Assembly (NCBI RefSeq): GCF_027922425.1
Contig: NZ_BSFQ01000007.1
Location: 124,001 to 188,000, forward strand
Reading direction: 5' to 3'
Origin: Pseudonocardia halophobica
Lineage (GTDB): Bacteria; Actinomycetota; Actinomycetes; Mycobacteriales; Pseudonocardiaceae
Length of the DNA: 64,000 nucleotides
Under the pieces are notes generated by a model. The model was given only the letters and a program-made list of their open reading frames with translations. It had not been told where the DNA came from and made no database searches. Made by a program: the position numbers and the translations under genes. Below are positions 21,329-31,551 of the stretch, piece after piece; position 1 is the first letter of the stretch, and each line of letters begins with the position of its first letter.

Positions 21329-22129
21329 TCAGCCGTGGAAGCGGGGCGCCCGCTTCTCGCCGAACGCGGTGAGCCCCTCGGCCCCCTCCGGCCCGGCGGC
21401 GCTGGCGGAGATCGACGCCGCCTCGGCGTCGAGGTGGGTCCGCAGGTCGTGGTCGAACGTCCCGGCGAGGAGCCGCTTGATCCGGCCGAGCGCCGCCGTG
21501 GGGCCCTGGGCCAGCCGGTACGCCGTCGCCTCGGCCTCGGCGGCCAGCTCGGTGTCGTCGGCCAGCACCGACGCGATGCCCAGCGACAGCATGTCCTCGG
21601 CGGTGAGCACCTGGTCGGACAGCAGGATGTGCCGGGCCCGTCCGAGGCCGACGATCCGCGGCAGCGTCCAGCTCATCCCGCCGTCGGGCGAGAAGCCGAT
21701 CGCGGGGTAGGCGGGCCGGATCCGCGTGGAGGTCCCGACGACGACCACGTCCGTGGCCAGCACCAGGCTCATCCCCGCGCCCGCGGCCCAGCCCTGCACG
21801 CCGGCCACCGTCGGGACGGCGCACCGGACGTAGGCCTCGAGCATCTCGTGGAACAGGTCGGCGACCTCGCGCACGAACGCGCCGCGGTCCTCCGCGGCCG
21901 CGAAGGAGCGGACGTCCCCGCCCGCGCAGAAGTTGCCGCCGTCGTGCGCGAGCCGGACCGCGCCGATCCCCCGCTCGGCCGCCTCCTCGAGGGTGCCGAG
22001 CCCGCGCAGCGCCTCGGCGACCTCGGCCATCGCCGGGCCGTCGAGCGCGCCGGCCTTGCCCGCCGTCACCCGGCAGCGCAGCACGCGCCCGTCCTGCGCC
22101 ACCACCGGGCTCCCGCTCGCACCGCTCAT
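21329..22129 (-). CDS. Enoyl-CoA hydratase/isomerase family protein
   Basis: This 266-aa crotonase-fold protein acts on acyl-CoA thioesters. The two oxyanion-hole segments are visible: LAHDGGNFCAGGDVRSF (about 60-76) and VQGWAAGAGMSLVLATD (about 108-124). IRPAYPAIGFSPDGGMSWTL follows; the second catalytic position carries Asp instead of Glu, so the specific reaction (hydratase or isomerase) is uncertain. I chose the ATG at 22129 because GAGGAG stands before it; an in-frame GTG at 22144 is weaker. It ends about 110 bases from the anti-sigma gene. Confidence 0.88.
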   Translation of the reverse strand: MSGASGSPVVAQDGRVLRCRVTAGKAGALDGPAMAEVAEALRGLGTLEEAAERGIGAVRLAHDGGNFCAGGDVRSFAAAEDRGAFVREVADLFHEMLEAYVRCAVPTVAGVQGWAAGAGMSLVLATDVVVVGTSTRIRPAYPAIGFSPDGGMSWTLPRIVGLGRARHILLSDQVLTAEDMLSLGIASVLADDTELAAEAEATAYRLAQGPTAALGRIKRLLAGTFDHDLRTHLDAEAASISASAAGPEGAEGLTAFGEKRAPRFHG

Positions 22130-22238
22130 CCCACCGCTCCTCACCCGGGGCGCGTCCCCGTCGACCCCGGCAGACTAACGGTCAGCGCTGACCGGACGGA
22201 ACGATCGCCTCGGGTGAGGCACCCGACACCGCGGCCGG

Positions 22239-23243
22239 TCAGGCCAGGGCACGCAGCTTCGGCACGACGTCCTCGGCGAACTGGGTGAGGAACCGCTCCT
22301 GGTCGTGGCCGGGGCCGTGGACGACGAGGTGGTTGAGCCCGGCGTCGAGGTACGGCTTGATCTGCGCGACGGCCTCGTCCGGGTCGCTCGCCACGATCCA
22401 GCGCTTGGCGACCTGCTCGATCGGCAGCTCGTCGGCCAGCCGCTCCATCTCCTCCGCCGAGTCCACCGTGTGCTTCTGCTCGGCGGTCAGCGACAGCGGC
22501 GCCCAGAAGCGGGTGTTCTCGAGCGCCGCGTCGGCGTCCCGGTCGTAGGAGAGCTTGATCTCGATCGTCCGGTCGATGTCCTCGAAGGACCGCGACTCCT
22601 TCTCCGCGCCCTCCTTGACCGCCGGGATCAGCTTCTCGGTGTAGAGGTCCATGCCCTTGCCCGAGGTGCAGATGAAGCCCTCGCCGGAGCGGCCCGCGTA
22701 GCGCGCCACCACCGGCCCGCCGGCGGCGATGTAGACCGGCACCGGCTTCTCCGGCCGGTCGTAGATCGACGCGTTGACGAGCGTGTAGTAGTCGCCCTCG
22801 AAGTCGACGTTCGTGTCGGTCCACAGCGCGCGCATCAGCCGCACCGCCTCGCGCAGCCGGGCGAAGCGCTCCTTGAACTCCGGCCACTCCATGCCCGACA
22901 CCGCGATCTCGTTGAGCGCCTCGCCGGTGCCCGCGCCGAGGATGATCCGGTTGTCGTAGAGCAGCGCCATGGTGGCGAAGGTCTGCGCCATCACCGCGGG
23001 GTTGTAGCGGAACGTCGGCGTGGTCACGCTCGTGCCGATCTGCACCCGGCGGGTGCGCTCCCCCACCGCCGCCATCCACGTCAGGGCCGACGGCGCGTGC
23101 CCGCCCTCGTGCCGCCACGGCAGGAAGTGGTCCGACACCCACACGCTGTCCAGGCCCACCGCCTCGGCCCGCACCGCGTACTCCACCAGGTCACGGGGCC
23201 CGAACTGCTCCGCCGAGGCCTTGTAACCGATCTTCAGGTCCAC
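22239..23243 (-). CDS. fgd: F420-dependent glucose-6-phosphate dehydrogenase
   Basis: Fgd oxidises glucose-6-phosphate to 6-phosphogluconolactone and supplies reduced F420. The 334-aa product follows the mycobacterial Fgd1 sequence as I recall it: [103 protein letters not shown] and [18 protein letters not shown]. That pattern separates Fgd from generic luciferase-like oxidoreductases. The GTG start at 23243 has GGAAGGA upstream. It is divergent from the ABC exporter genes. Its presence implies an F420-using metabolism. Confidence 0.93.
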   Translation of the reverse strand: MDLKIGYKASAEQFGPRDLVEYAVRAEAVGLDSVWVSDHFLPWRHEGGHAPSALTWMAAVGERTRRVQIGTSVTTPTFRYNPAVMAQTFATMALLYDNRIILGAGTGEALNEIAVSGMEWPEFKERFARLREAVRLMRALWTDTNVDFEGDYYTLVNASIYDRPEKPVPVYIAAGGPVVARYAGRSGEGFICTSGKGMDLYTEKLIPAVKEGAEKESRSFEDIDRTIEIKLSYDRDADAALENTRFWAPLSLTAEQKHTVDSAEEMERLADELPIEQVAKRWIVASDPDEAVAQIKPYLDAGLNHLVVHGPGHDQERFLTQFAEDVVPKLRALA

Positions 23244-23459
23244 GCTGGTCCTTCCGCTGGGGAAACCCCTCCTGCGCACAGGTCTACTACACCGGACCGC
23301 CGTCGACACCCGCGCCGCCCGGCCCGCCCTTGACCTCCACCGCGGTTCAGGTCGCACCGTCGGGTGGTGATCGACACAGGCACGCGCGGCTCAGCCCACG
23401 GCGAACCCGCCGCAACTCGGATGCGCCGGCGCCGGCGACTTCGTAGCGTGGTCGAAACC

Positions 23460-25283
23460 ATGCCTGCCTCTCCCGACACCGTGCAGGCGCAGGACCCTCC
23501 CACGACCGAGCCGTCCGGGGCCGTGATCCGGCCCGCGGCGACCCTGGCCGCGCTGCGCCGCCTCGCCCCCTACGTCCGTCCGCACCGCGGCGCGCTGCTC
23601 GGCTCCGGCGCCGCGGCGCTCGCCGCCACCCTCGCCGCCCTGGTGATCCCCCTGGTCACCCGCCGGATCGTCGACGGGCCGATCGCCCGCGGCGACCTCT
23701 CCCCGCTTCCGTGGCTGATCGGCGGCGTCCTGGCGCTCGGCCTCGTCGAGGCCCTCCTGCTGCTGGTGCGCCGCCGGATCGTCGCGCGCCCGACCACCCG
23801 CATCGAGGCCGACATGCGTGCGGACCTCTACGCGCACCTGCAGCGGCTGCCGATCTCCTTCCACGACCGCTTGCCCTCCGGCCAGCTGCTGTCCCGCGCG
23901 GTGCAGGACCTCTCCACGATCCGCCGCTTCCTCGCCTTCGCCGGCGTGTTCCTCGTCGTCAACACGATCACCGCGCTGGTCGGCGTCGCGATCCTCGGCG
24001 CCCTGTCCTGGCTGCTCGGGGTCGCGGTGGTCGTCGTCGCGGTGCCGCTGGTCGTGCTGACACTGCGGCTCGAGCGCCGCTACTCGGTGGTCGCGCGCCT
24101 GGCCCAGGACCAGGACGGCGACCTCGCGACCGTCGTCGAGGAGTCCGCACTCGGCGTCCGGGTGCTGCGCGCGCTGGGCCGTGGCCGGCAGATCACCGAC
24201 CGGTTCGTCACCGGCGCGCGCGGCCTGCGCCGCACCGAGCTGCGCAAGGTGCGGCTGCAGGCGGCGCTGTGGTGCGTGCTCGTGCTGCTGCCCGAGGCCG
24301 CGATCACGGTCATCCTCGCGATCAGTGCGTGGGGCGTGGCGACGGGCGCGCTCACCGTCGGCACCCTGGTCGCGGCCGTGACGATCATGACCTACCTGTA
24401 CTGGCCGATCGCCTCGCTCGGGTGGCTGCTCACCGAGGCCGGGAACGCCGCCGCCGCGACCCGACGGTACTGGGAGGTCCGCGACGTCGCGCCGGCGATC
24501 GTCGACCCGCCGGACCCCGTCGCCCTCGGCGCCGTGCGCGGCCGCGTCGAGTTCCGCGGGGTCCGGTTCCGCCACGACGGCGCCGACGCCGACGTGCTGC
24601 GCGGGGTGGATCTCGTCGTCGAGCCGGGCGAGACGATGGCCCTGGTCGGCGCCACCGGCTCGGGCAAGACCGTGCTGACCTCGCTGGTCGGCCGGCTCGC
24701 CGACGTCACGGGCGGCGCGGTGCTGCTCGACGGCGTCGACGTCCGGCGGCTGCGGCTCGCCGACCTGCGCACCGCCGTCGCCACGGCCTTCGAGGACCCG
24801 GTGCTGATCTCCGCGAGCGTGCGGGAGAACGTGGCCCTCGGCCTGCCCGACGCGACCGACGCGGAGGTGTGGGAGGCCCTGCGGGTCGCCGGTGCGGCCG
24901 GGTTCGTCGAGGCGCTGCCGTGGGGCCTGGCCACGCGGATCGGCGAGCAGGGCCTGTCCCTGTCCGGCGGGCAGCGGCAGCGGCTCGCGCTGGCCCGCGC
25001 CGTGCTCGGCCGCCCGCCCGTCCTCGTGCTCGACGACCCCCTCTCGGCCCTCGACGTCCACACCGAGGCCGAGGTGGAGGCGGCCCTGCGCAGCGTGCTC
25101 GGCGGGGTGACGGCGCTGGTGGTGGCCCACCGGCCGTCGACGGTGCAGCTGGCCGACCGGGTCGCGCTGCTTCAGGGCGGCGGGGTCGCCGCCGTCGGCA
25201 CGCACCGCGCGCTGCTGGCCACGAACGCGGCCTACCGGGACCTGCTCAGCAGCCCCGACGCCGACCGGGTGGGGGCGGCATGA
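23460..25283 (+). CDS. ABC exporter subunit (membrane plus ATPase), first of a pair
   Basis: This 607-aa half-transporter has a six-helix ABC type-1 membrane domain (about 35-325) and a C-terminal nucleotide-binding domain with Walker A VGATGSGKT (about 395), signature LSLSGGQRQR and Walker B VLVLDDPLSALD. The residue after Walker B is Asp, not the catalytic Glu (LDDPLS). The H-loop is VVAHRPS. This suggests a degenerate ATP site and a heterodimer with the next gene. The ATG at 23460 gives a normal N-terminus. The substrate is unknown. Confidence 0.92.
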   Translation: MPASPDTVQAQDPPTTEPSGAVIRPAATLAALRRLAPYVRPHRGALLGSGAAALAATLAALVIPLVTRRIVDGPIARGDLSPLPWLIGGVLALGLVEALLLLVRRRIVARPTTRIEADMRADLYAHLQRLPISFHDRLPSGQLLSRAVQDLSTIRRFLAFAGVFLVVNTITALVGVAILGALSWLLGVAVVVVAVPLVVLTLRLERRYSVVARLAQDQDGDLATVVEESALGVRVLRALGRGRQITDRFVTGARGLRRTELRKVRLQAALWCVLVLLPEAAITVILAISAWGVATGALTVGTLVAAVTIMTYLYWPIASLGWLLTEAGNAAAATRRYWEVRDVAPAIVDPPDPVALGAVRGRVEFRGVRFRHDGADADVLRGVDLVVEPGETMALVGATGSGKTVLTSLVGRLADVTGGAVLLDGVDVRRLRLADLRTAVATAFEDPVLISASVRENVALGLPDATDAEVWEALRVAGAAGFVEALPWGLATRIGEQGLSLSGGQRQRLALARAVLGRPPVLVLDDPLSALDVHTEAEVEAALRSVLGGVTALVVAHRPSTVQLADRVALLQGGGVAAVGTHRALLATNAAYRDLLSSPDADRVGAA

Positions 25284-27109
25284 GCGCCGGCACCACCGAT
25301 CTCGGCTGGCGCGGGGTCGGGGACGACAGCGAGGAGGTCACCCGGGCGGCCGGGCTGCGGCTGGCCCGCAGCGCCCGCCTGCTCGTCGCCGACCTCCTGC
25401 GACCCCGCCGCGGGGCCGTCGCGCTCGCGCTGCTGATCCTGGTCGTCGAGAACGCCGTGATGCTGACCGGGCCGCTGCTCGTCGCGCTGGCCGTGGACAC
25501 CGGCGTCCCCGCGGCGCTCGACGGACGTCCGGCGCCGCTGGCGTGGGCCGTCGCCGGGTACGCGGCGTGCGGGCTGGCGTCGGCGGGCCTGCGGGCGGCG
25601 TTCCTGCTGTTGTCCGGCCGGCTCGGCCAGGACGTGCTGCTGGAGCTGCGGCGGCGGGTGTTCCGGCACGCCCAGCGGCTCGCCCTGGAGTGGCACGAGT
25701 CGTACACCTCGGGCCGGCTGATCAGCCGCCTGACGAGCGACCTGGAGTCGATCGACGACCTCCTGCAGCAGGGGCTCGACGGCCTGCTGGGCGCCCTGCT
25801 CTCGCTGGCCGGGATCACCGTCCTGCTCCTGCTGATCGATCCGGTGCTCGCCGGCGTCGTGCTGGCCGGGTTCGTGCCGCTGGCCCTGCTCACCCGCTGG
25901 TTCCAGCGGCGCTCCCGGGCGAGCTACCGGCTCACCCGCACCTGGGTGGCGCGGGTGATCGTCCAGTTCGTCGAGTCCATGAACGGCATCCGCGCGGTGC
26001 AGGCCTACCGCCGCGAGGCGCGCAACGAGTCGATCATGGAGCAGCTCAACGACCGGTACCGCGACGCCAACGCCGACGCCCTGCTCACGCTGTCCTGGTT
26101 CGTGGCCTGCGTGCGGGCCGTCGGCAACCTGACGCTCGCGCTGGTGCTGCTGCTCGGCGCGCTGCGGGTCACCTCCGGGGCACTCGAGCTGGGCGCGCTC
26201 ACCGCGTTCCTGCTCTACCTGCGGCGCTTCTACGACCCGCTCGACCAGCTCGCCCAGTTCATGAACGCCTACCAGTCGGCCGCCGCGGCGCTGGAGAAGC
26301 TGGCCTCGGTGCTGGAGACGCCGATCGGGGTGCCCGAGCCGGCGCACCCGCGTGCGCTGCCGGCGTCGGTGCGCGGCGAGCTGACCTTCGACCGGGTCAC
26401 CTTCGCCTACCCGCGGGCGCCCGAGCGGCTCGTGCTGCCCGAGTTCTCGCTGACCGTACCGGCCGGGCAGACGATCGCGCTGGTCGGCGAGACGGGGGCG
26501 GGCAAGACCACGCTCGCCAAGCTGGCCGCCCGGTTCCACGACCCGGCCACCGGTTCGGTGCTGCTCGACGGCGTGGACCTGCGCGAGCTCGCCGACGCGG
26601 ACCTGCGCCGTGCGCTGGTCATGGTCACGCAGGAGCCGTTCCTGTTCTCGGGTTCGTTGGCGGACAACGTCGCCATGGGCCGGCCCGGAGCGTCGCCCGC
26701 GGAGATCGCCGCGGCCGTCGACGCCGTCGGGGCGGACTTCGTGCACGCGCTGCCGGAGGGGCTCGACACGGACGTCCGCAAGCGCGGCGGGCGGCTCTCG
26801 GCCGGGCAGCGGCAGCTGGTATCGCTGGCCCGGGTCGTGCTGGCCGATCCCGAGGTGGTGCTGCTCGACGAGGCGACGTCGAGCCTGGACATCCCCTCGG
26901 AGCGGGCGGTGCAGGCCGCGCTGGAGACGGTGCTGGCGGACCGGACGGCGCTGATCATCGCCCACCGCCTGTCCACGGTCGCGATCGCCGACCGGGTGCT
27001 GGTGATGGGCGGCGGCCGGATCGTGCAGGACGGCACCCCCGCCGAGCTCCTGGCCTCCGGCGGCGACTTCGCCGACCTCCACGCCGCCTGGCAGGACTCC
27101 CTGCGCTGA
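25280..27109 (+). CDS. ABC exporter subunit (membrane plus ATPase), second of a pair
   Basis: This 609-aa half-transporter overlaps the first gene by 4 bases (ATGA). The membrane domain is at about 30-330, with coupling-region text ESMNGIRAVQAYRREARNES. The ATPase has Walker A VGETGAGKT, signature RLSAGQRQLVSLAR, and Walker B VVLLDEATSSLD with the catalytic Glu intact. Together the two subunits form the common actinobacterial heterodimeric multidrug/lipid exporter layout with one consensus and one degenerate ATP site. The palindrome array at 27113 follows 3 bases after the stop. Confidence 0.92.
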   Translation: MSAGTTDLGWRGVGDDSEEVTRAAGLRLARSARLLVADLLRPRRGAVALALLILVVENAVMLTGPLLVALAVDTGVPAALDGRPAPLAWAVAGYAACGLASAGLRAAFLLLSGRLGQDVLLELRRRVFRHAQRLALEWHESYTSGRLISRLTSDLESIDDLLQQGLDGLLGALLSLAGITVLLLLIDPVLAGVVLAGFVPLALLTRWFQRRSRASYRLTRTWVARVIVQFVESMNGIRAVQAYRREARNESIMEQLNDRYRDANADALLTLSWFVACVRAVGNLTLALVLLLGALRVTSGALELGALTAFLLYLRRFYDPLDQLAQFMNAYQSAAAALEKLASVLETPIGVPEPAHPRALPASVRGELTFDRVTFAYPRAPERLVLPEFSLTVPAGQTIALVGETGAGKTTLAKLAARFHDPATGSVLLDGVDLRELADADLRRALVMVTQEPFLFSGSLADNVAMGRPGASPAEIAAAVDAVGADFVHALPEGLDTDVRKRGGRLSAGQRQLVSLARVVLADPEVVLLDEATSSLDIPSERAVQAALETVLADRTALIIAHRLSTVAIADRVLVMGGGRIVQDGTPAELLASGGDFADLHAAWQDSLR

Positions 27110-27112
27110 CGC

Positions 27113-27214
27113 GCATTATGGAACCATAATACACACTTTCGCGGCGAGAATTTGCATTATGGTTCCATAACGCGCTCAGTATCGCTCGAAAATCGCATTA
27201 TGGTTCCATAGTGC
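27113..27214. repeat. Three 20-bp palindromes at an exact 41-bp period
   Basis: Copies at 27113-27132, 27154-27173 and 27195-27214 share the core TTATGGWWCCATAR (first copy AA centre, the other two TT centre). Each is a near-perfect inverted repeat. The spacers are both 21 bases and unrelated or only weakly similar. The block is strikingly AT-rich against its surroundings and sits between convergent stops (27109 and 27224). It could be a bidirectional terminator set, a binding array for an unknown dimeric protein, or a dispersed repeat. Confidence 0.85.
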
Positions 27215-27223
27215 AATCGGGGG

Positions 27224-28417
27224 TCAGCGGACGAAGGCGGAGTGGCCGGTGATCGCCCGGCCGACGACGAGGGTGTTGATCTCGCGGGTGCCCTCGAAGG
27301 AGTAGAGGGCCTCGGCGTCGGCGAAGAACTTCGCCACGCCGTAGTCGAGCACCACGCCGTTGCCGCCGACGACCTGCCGCGCCAGCGCCACGGTCTCGCG
27401 CATCGCGGTGGTCGTGTACTCCTTGGCCAGGGCGGCGTGCTCGTCGCGCGCCTCGCCGGCGTCCTGCATCTCGGCCAGCCGGACGCACATGCCGAGGGAG
27501 GCGGTGATGTTGCCCAGCATGCGCACCAGCAGGTCCTGGACCAGCTGGAACCCGCCGATCGGCCGACCGAACTGCTCGCGCTCCTTGCTGTAGGCGAGCG
27601 CGGCCTCGTAGGCGCCGATCATCGTGCCGGTGGCGCCCCACGCCACGCCGCCACGCGTCCGGCGGAGCACGCCGTTGGTGTCCTTGAAGGAGTTCGCCCG
27701 CTGCAGCCGGTCCTCCTCGAGGACGCGGCAGTCGGTGAGCACGATGTCGGCGTTCTGCACGGTGCGCAGCGCGATCTTGTTCTCGATCTTCGTGGCCGTC
27801 ATGCCCGGGTTGTCCTCGTGCACGACGAAGCCCTTCACCGCGTCGTCGGCCTCGTCGCGGGCCCAGATCACCACGAGATCGGCGAAGGTGGCGTTGCCGA
27901 TCCAGCGCTTCTCCCCGTTCAGGACCCACGTGTCGCCCTCGCGGCGGGCGGTGGTCTCCAGGCCCTGCGCGACGTCGGACCCGCCGTGCGGCTCGGTGAG
28001 GCCGAAGGCACCGATCTGCTCCATGCGCGCCATGGCCGGCAGCCAGCGCTCGCGCTGTTCGTCGGAGCCGCAGAGGTCGATGCTGCCCATCGCGAGCCCG
28101 TTGTGGATGCCGAAGAAGCTGTTCAGCGAGGCGTCGGTGTGGGCGAGCTCCAGCGAGACGAACCCGATCAGCAGCCGGCGCGCGGCCGGGCCCGCGAGCC
28201 CGTCGTAGGGCAGCGCGGCGATGTCGAGCTCCGCGAACTTCGGCACGATCTCGTGCGGGAACTCGGCGCGGCTCCACGCCTCCTGCGCGATCGGGGCGAT
28301 CTCGGTCCTGCAGAACTCCCGGACGCGTCCGACGATCTTCTGCTCCTCGTCGGTGAGCAGGGAGCCGTAACCGAAGAAGTCGCCGGTGAGGAGGTCGGCG
28401 TCGCGCAGGTCGCTCAT
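27224..28417 (-). CDS. Acyl-CoA dehydrogenase, glutaryl-CoA-dehydrogenase-like
   Basis: This 397-aa flavoprotein oxidises an acyl-CoA and passes electrons to ETF. The FAD-binding text is [20 protein letters not shown] (about 138-157) and [17 protein letters not shown]. The C-terminal domain has [19 protein letters not shown] and the catalytic-base region [20 protein letters not shown] near the end. The EGT context and overall pattern resemble glutaryl-CoA dehydrogenases, which also decarboxylate. Substrate assignment is therefore likely but not certain. The ATG at 28417 is the natural start. It is divergent from recQ. Confidence 0.88.
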   Translation of the reverse strand: MSDLRDADLLTGDFFGYGSLLTDEEQKIVGRVREFCRTEIAPIAQEAWSRAEFPHEIVPKFAELDIAALPYDGLAGPAARRLLIGFVSLELAHTDASLNSFFGIHNGLAMGSIDLCGSDEQRERWLPAMARMEQIGAFGLTEPHGGSDVAQGLETTARREGDTWVLNGEKRWIGNATFADLVVIWARDEADDAVKGFVVHEDNPGMTATKIENKIALRTVQNADIVLTDCRVLEEDRLQRANSFKDTNGVLRRTRGGVAWGATGTMIGAYEAALAYSKEREQFGRPIGGFQLVQDLLVRMLGNITASLGMCVRLAEMQDAGEARDEHAALAKEYTTTAMRETVALARQVVGGNGVVLDYGVAKFFADAEALYSFEGTREINTLVVGRAITGHSAFVR

Positions 28418-28513
28418 GGGGCGACTCTTGCACGACGCACGGGCCTCCGCTCGTCGTCAGGAGGGTTCACGTGCCGGTCCCGGACCGTCGGTGCCGGCCT
28501 TTACGATCGCGCC

Positions 28514-30457
28514 GTGACCGCTCCCCCCGCCCCCGCGCTCGAGGTGCTCCACCGGGTCTTCGGCTACGAGGCGTTCCGGGGGCCGCAGCAGGAGGTCGTG
28601 GAGCACGTGTGCGCGGGTGGGGACGCGCTGGTCCTCATGCCCACCGGTGGCGGCAAGTCGCTCTGCTACCAGGTGCCGGCGCTGGTTCGGCCCGGCACCG
28701 GCGTGGTGATCTCGCCGCTCATCGCGCTCATGCAGGACCAGGTCGACGCCCTGCGCACGCTCGGGGTGAAGGCCGGGTTCCTCAACTCCACGCAGGGGCC
28801 GGAGGAGCGCCGCGACACGGAGCGGGCGCTGCTCGGGGGCGAGCTGGACCTGCTCTACCTCGCGCCCGAACGGCTGCGCGTCGGATCGACCGTCGATCTG
28901 CTGGACCGGCTCGAGGCCCGCGGCGGGATCGCACTGTTCGCGATCGACGAGGCGCACTGCGTGGCGCAGTGGGGCCACGACTTCCGGCCGGACTACCTCA
29001 TGCTCTCCGAGCTGCACCGGCGCTGGCCGGCCGTGCCGCGCATCGCGCTCACGGCGACGGCCACCGAGCACACCCGCGCGGAGATCGCCGAGCGGCTCGA
29101 CCTCACCGGGGCCAAGCAGGTCGTCGCGAGCTTCGACCGGCCCAACATCCAGTACCGGATCGCGCCGAAGGCCGAGCCGCGCCGGCAGCTGCTCGACCTC
29201 ATCCGCACCGAGCACCCCGGCGACTCCGGCATCGTCTACTGCCTGTCGCGCAAGTCCGTGGAGCAGACCGCGGAGTTCCTCCAGGGCCAGGGCGTGCCGG
29301 CCCTCCCCTACCACGCGGGGCTCGACGCCGGGGTCCGCCGCGAGCACCAGGCCCGCTTCCTCCGCGAGGAGGGCCTGGTCATGTGCGCGACCATCGCGTT
29401 CGGGATGGGCATCGACAAGCCCGACGTCCGGTTCGTCGCCCACCTCGACCTGCCCAAGTCCGTCGAGGGCTACTACCAGGAGACCGGCCGCGCGGGCCGG
29501 GACGGGCTGCCGTCGACGGCGTGGCTGGCCTACGGGCTGGCCGACGTCGTGCAGCAGCGCAAGATGATCGACGACTCGGAGGGCGACCAGGCGCACAAGC
29601 GGAGGCTCGGCCAGCACCTCGACGCGATGCTCGCGCTGTGCGAGACCGTCGAGTGCCGGCGGGTGCAGCTGCTCGCGTACTTCTCCGAGAAGACCGAGCC
29701 GTGCGGCAACTGCGACACCTGCCTCGCCCCGGCCGAGTCCTGGGACGGCACCGTCCCGGCCCAGAAGCTGCTGTCCACGGTGTGGCGGCTCAGGCGCGAG
29801 CGGAACCAGAGCTTCGGCGCCGGGCAGGTCGTCGACATCCTCGTCGGCAAGCGCACGGCGAAGGTCGAGCAGTCCCGGCACGACCAGCTCTCCACCTTCG
29901 GCATCGGCACCGAGCTGTCCGAGCAGGAGTGGCGCGGCGTCGTCCGGCAGCTGCTGGCGCGTGGGCTCCTCGAGGTCGGCGGGGCCTACAACACGCTGCA
30001 GCTCACGGACGGCAGCTCCGCCGTGCTCAAGGGCGAGCGCCAGGTGATGCTGCGCAAGGACCCCGAGCACACGCGGACCCGCCGCTCCTCCCGCTCCACG
30101 GCCCCCGCGGCGGACCTGCCGGCCGACGCGGCCCCGGTGTTCGAGCGGCTCCGGGCCTGGCGGGCCGCGACCGCCAAGGAGCAGGGCGTCCCCGCCTACG
30201 TGATCTTCCACGACGCCACGCTGCGCGCGATCGCCACGCTCGCCCCGAGCTCCCCCGCCGCCCTCGGCACGGTCAGCGGGGTCGGGGAGAACAAGCTCGC
30301 GAAGTACGGAGCGGGGGTGCTGGCGGCCGTCGCAGGGAACGGCGGGGCCGCCGCCGGCACCGCGGCGGAGGCACCCCCGCCGGCGGCGGACGAGGACTGG
30401 CCGGTCGAGGAACCCCCGGAACCCGACCACCCCGACGAGGACCCCTGGGGCGCCTGA
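28514..30457 (+). CDS. recQ: ATP-dependent DNA helicase RecQ
   Basis: This 647-aa RecQ unwinds 3'-5' in recombination and fork repair. Motif I is [16 protein letters not shown] (about 40-55), motif II is [17 protein letters not shown] and motif VI is [11 protein letters not shown]. The zinc-binding region has [13 protein letters not shown] and CGNCDTC. An RQC domain follows, and a C-terminal HRDC domain (about 540-612) has [20 protein letters not shown]. The last 30 residues are acidic and proline-rich. The GTG at 28514 is the start; a far longer open frame upstream overlaps the acyl-CoA dehydrogenase and is not real. Confidence 0.96.
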   Translation: MTAPPAPALEVLHRVFGYEAFRGPQQEVVEHVCAGGDALVLMPTGGGKSLCYQVPALVRPGTGVVISPLIALMQDQVDALRTLGVKAGFLNSTQGPEERRDTERALLGGELDLLYLAPERLRVGSTVDLLDRLEARGGIALFAIDEAHCVAQWGHDFRPDYLMLSELHRRWPAVPRIALTATATEHTRAEIAERLDLTGAKQVVASFDRPNIQYRIAPKAEPRRQLLDLIRTEHPGDSGIVYCLSRKSVEQTAEFLQGQGVPALPYHAGLDAGVRREHQARFLREEGLVMCATIAFGMGIDKPDVRFVAHLDLPKSVEGYYQETGRAGRDGLPSTAWLAYGLADVVQQRKMIDDSEGDQAHKRRLGQHLDAMLALCETVECRRVQLLAYFSEKTEPCGNCDTCLAPAESWDGTVPAQKLLSTVWRLRRERNQSFGAGQVVDILVGKRTAKVEQSRHDQLSTFGIGTELSEQEWRGVVRQLLARGLLEVGGAYNTLQLTDGSSAVLKGERQVMLRKDPEHTRTRRSSRSTAPAADLPADAAPVFERLRAWRAATAKEQGVPAYVIFHDATLRAIATLAPSSPAALGTVSGVGENKLAKYGAGVLAAVAGNGGAAAGTAAEAPPPAADEDWPVEEPPEPDHPDEDPWGA

Positions 30458-30550
30458 GCCGAGCCGCCTGTCACCCCGTCGGCCCATCGGTCGGGCGCGC
30501 CGAACGTCGATAATCGCGGGCGGACCCGTCGTCGAGGCCCGGGAGGACAT

Positions 30551-31513
30551 GTGCCGGAACGGACCGGCCTGCCCCTGCGGATCACGGAGCGGCTGCGCCT
30601 GCCGGTGATCGCCGCGCCGATGCTGCGGGTCTCCGGCCCGGACCTGGTGGTGGCGGCGTGCGAGGCGGGCGTCGTGGGTGGGTTCCCCACCGCCAACGCA
30701 CGCAGCGCGGAGGAGCTCGACCGCTGGCTCGCCGACATCGGTGCCCGGACGGGCCCCGCCGCCGCGCCCTGTGCGCCGAACCTGATCATGCGCTCGCCGC
30801 GGCTCACCGACGACCTCGCGGTCCTCGTGCGGCACCGGGTGGAGCTGGTGATCGCCAGCGTCGGGTCGCCGGCGCCGGTCCTCGGACCGCTGCACGACGC
30901 GGGCACTCTCGTCCTGGCCGACGTCGCGACGCTGCGGCACGCCGAGCGGGCCGTCGCGGCCGGGGCGGACGGGCTGGTCCTGCTCACCGCGGGTGCGGGC
31001 GGGCAGACCGGCTGGATGAACCCGTTCGCGTTCGTGCGCGCCGTACGCAGCTTCTTCGGCGGGCCGGTGGTGCTCGCCGGCGGGATCGGCGACGGCACCG
31101 CACTCGCCGCCGCCCGCACGCTCGGCGCCGACCTCGGCTACCTGGGCACCGCCTTCCTCGCCACGCGGGAGAGCATGGCGGCCCCGGAGTACAAGCGGAT
31201 GTGCGTCGACAGCACGCTCGACGACGTCGTCCTGACCAGGGCGTTCACCGGCCTGCCCAGCAGCATGCTCGCCCCCGCCATCCGCGCCGCCGGCCTCGAC
31301 CCGGCCGCCCTCGACGAGACCGTCACCCCGGCCGACGCCGACGCGCTCTACGGCCACGGCGGCCTCGGCCCGCGCCGGTGGACCGAGGTCTGGAGCGCCG
31401 GCCACTCCGTCTCCGGGGTCCGCGAGATCCCGACGGCCGCCGAGCTCGTCGACCGCCTGGCGCGCGAGTACGAGGCCGCCGCCGATCCGGACCGCGCCGT
31501 CACCCCGTCCTGA
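30551..31513 (+). CDS. Nitronate-monooxygenase-like FMN protein
   Basis: This 320-aa TIM-barrel flavoprotein of the NPD/2-nitropropane dioxygenase family has RLPVIAAPMLRVSGPDLVVA at the start, TAGAGGQTGWMNPFAFV (about 153-169), the phosphate-binding LAGGIGDGTALAAARTLGAD (about 180-199), and GYLGTAFLATRESMA. The usual catalytic His of class I enzymes (GxxxGGH) is replaced here by the GAGGQTG context, so true nitronate oxidation is doubtful. The GTG at 30551 follows GGGAGGA. It is 38 bases before an acyl-CoA ligase, with which it is probably cotranscribed. Confidence 0.82.
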   Translation: MPERTGLPLRITERLRLPVIAAPMLRVSGPDLVVAACEAGVVGGFPTANARSAEELDRWLADIGARTGPAAAPCAPNLIMRSPRLTDDLAVLVRHRVELVIASVGSPAPVLGPLHDAGTLVLADVATLRHAERAVAAGADGLVLLTAGAGGQTGWMNPFAFVRAVRSFFGGPVVLAGGIGDGTALAAARTLGADLGYLGTAFLATRESMAAPEYKRMCVDSTLDDVVLTRAFTGLPSSMLAPAIRAAGLDPAALDETVTPADADALYGHGGLGPRRWTEVWSAGHSVSGVREIPTAAELVDRLAREYEAAADPDRAVTPS

Positions 31514-31551
31514 ACCGGCCCGACGTCCGTCGCCGCACCGAGGGAGCACGC

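Noticed and set aside
27113-27214. CRISPR array
   Set aside because: The repeat-spacer regularity (20/21 bases, three units) is striking, but the repeats are short palindromes with one to three differences, the spacers are only 21 bases, and no cas gene is present.
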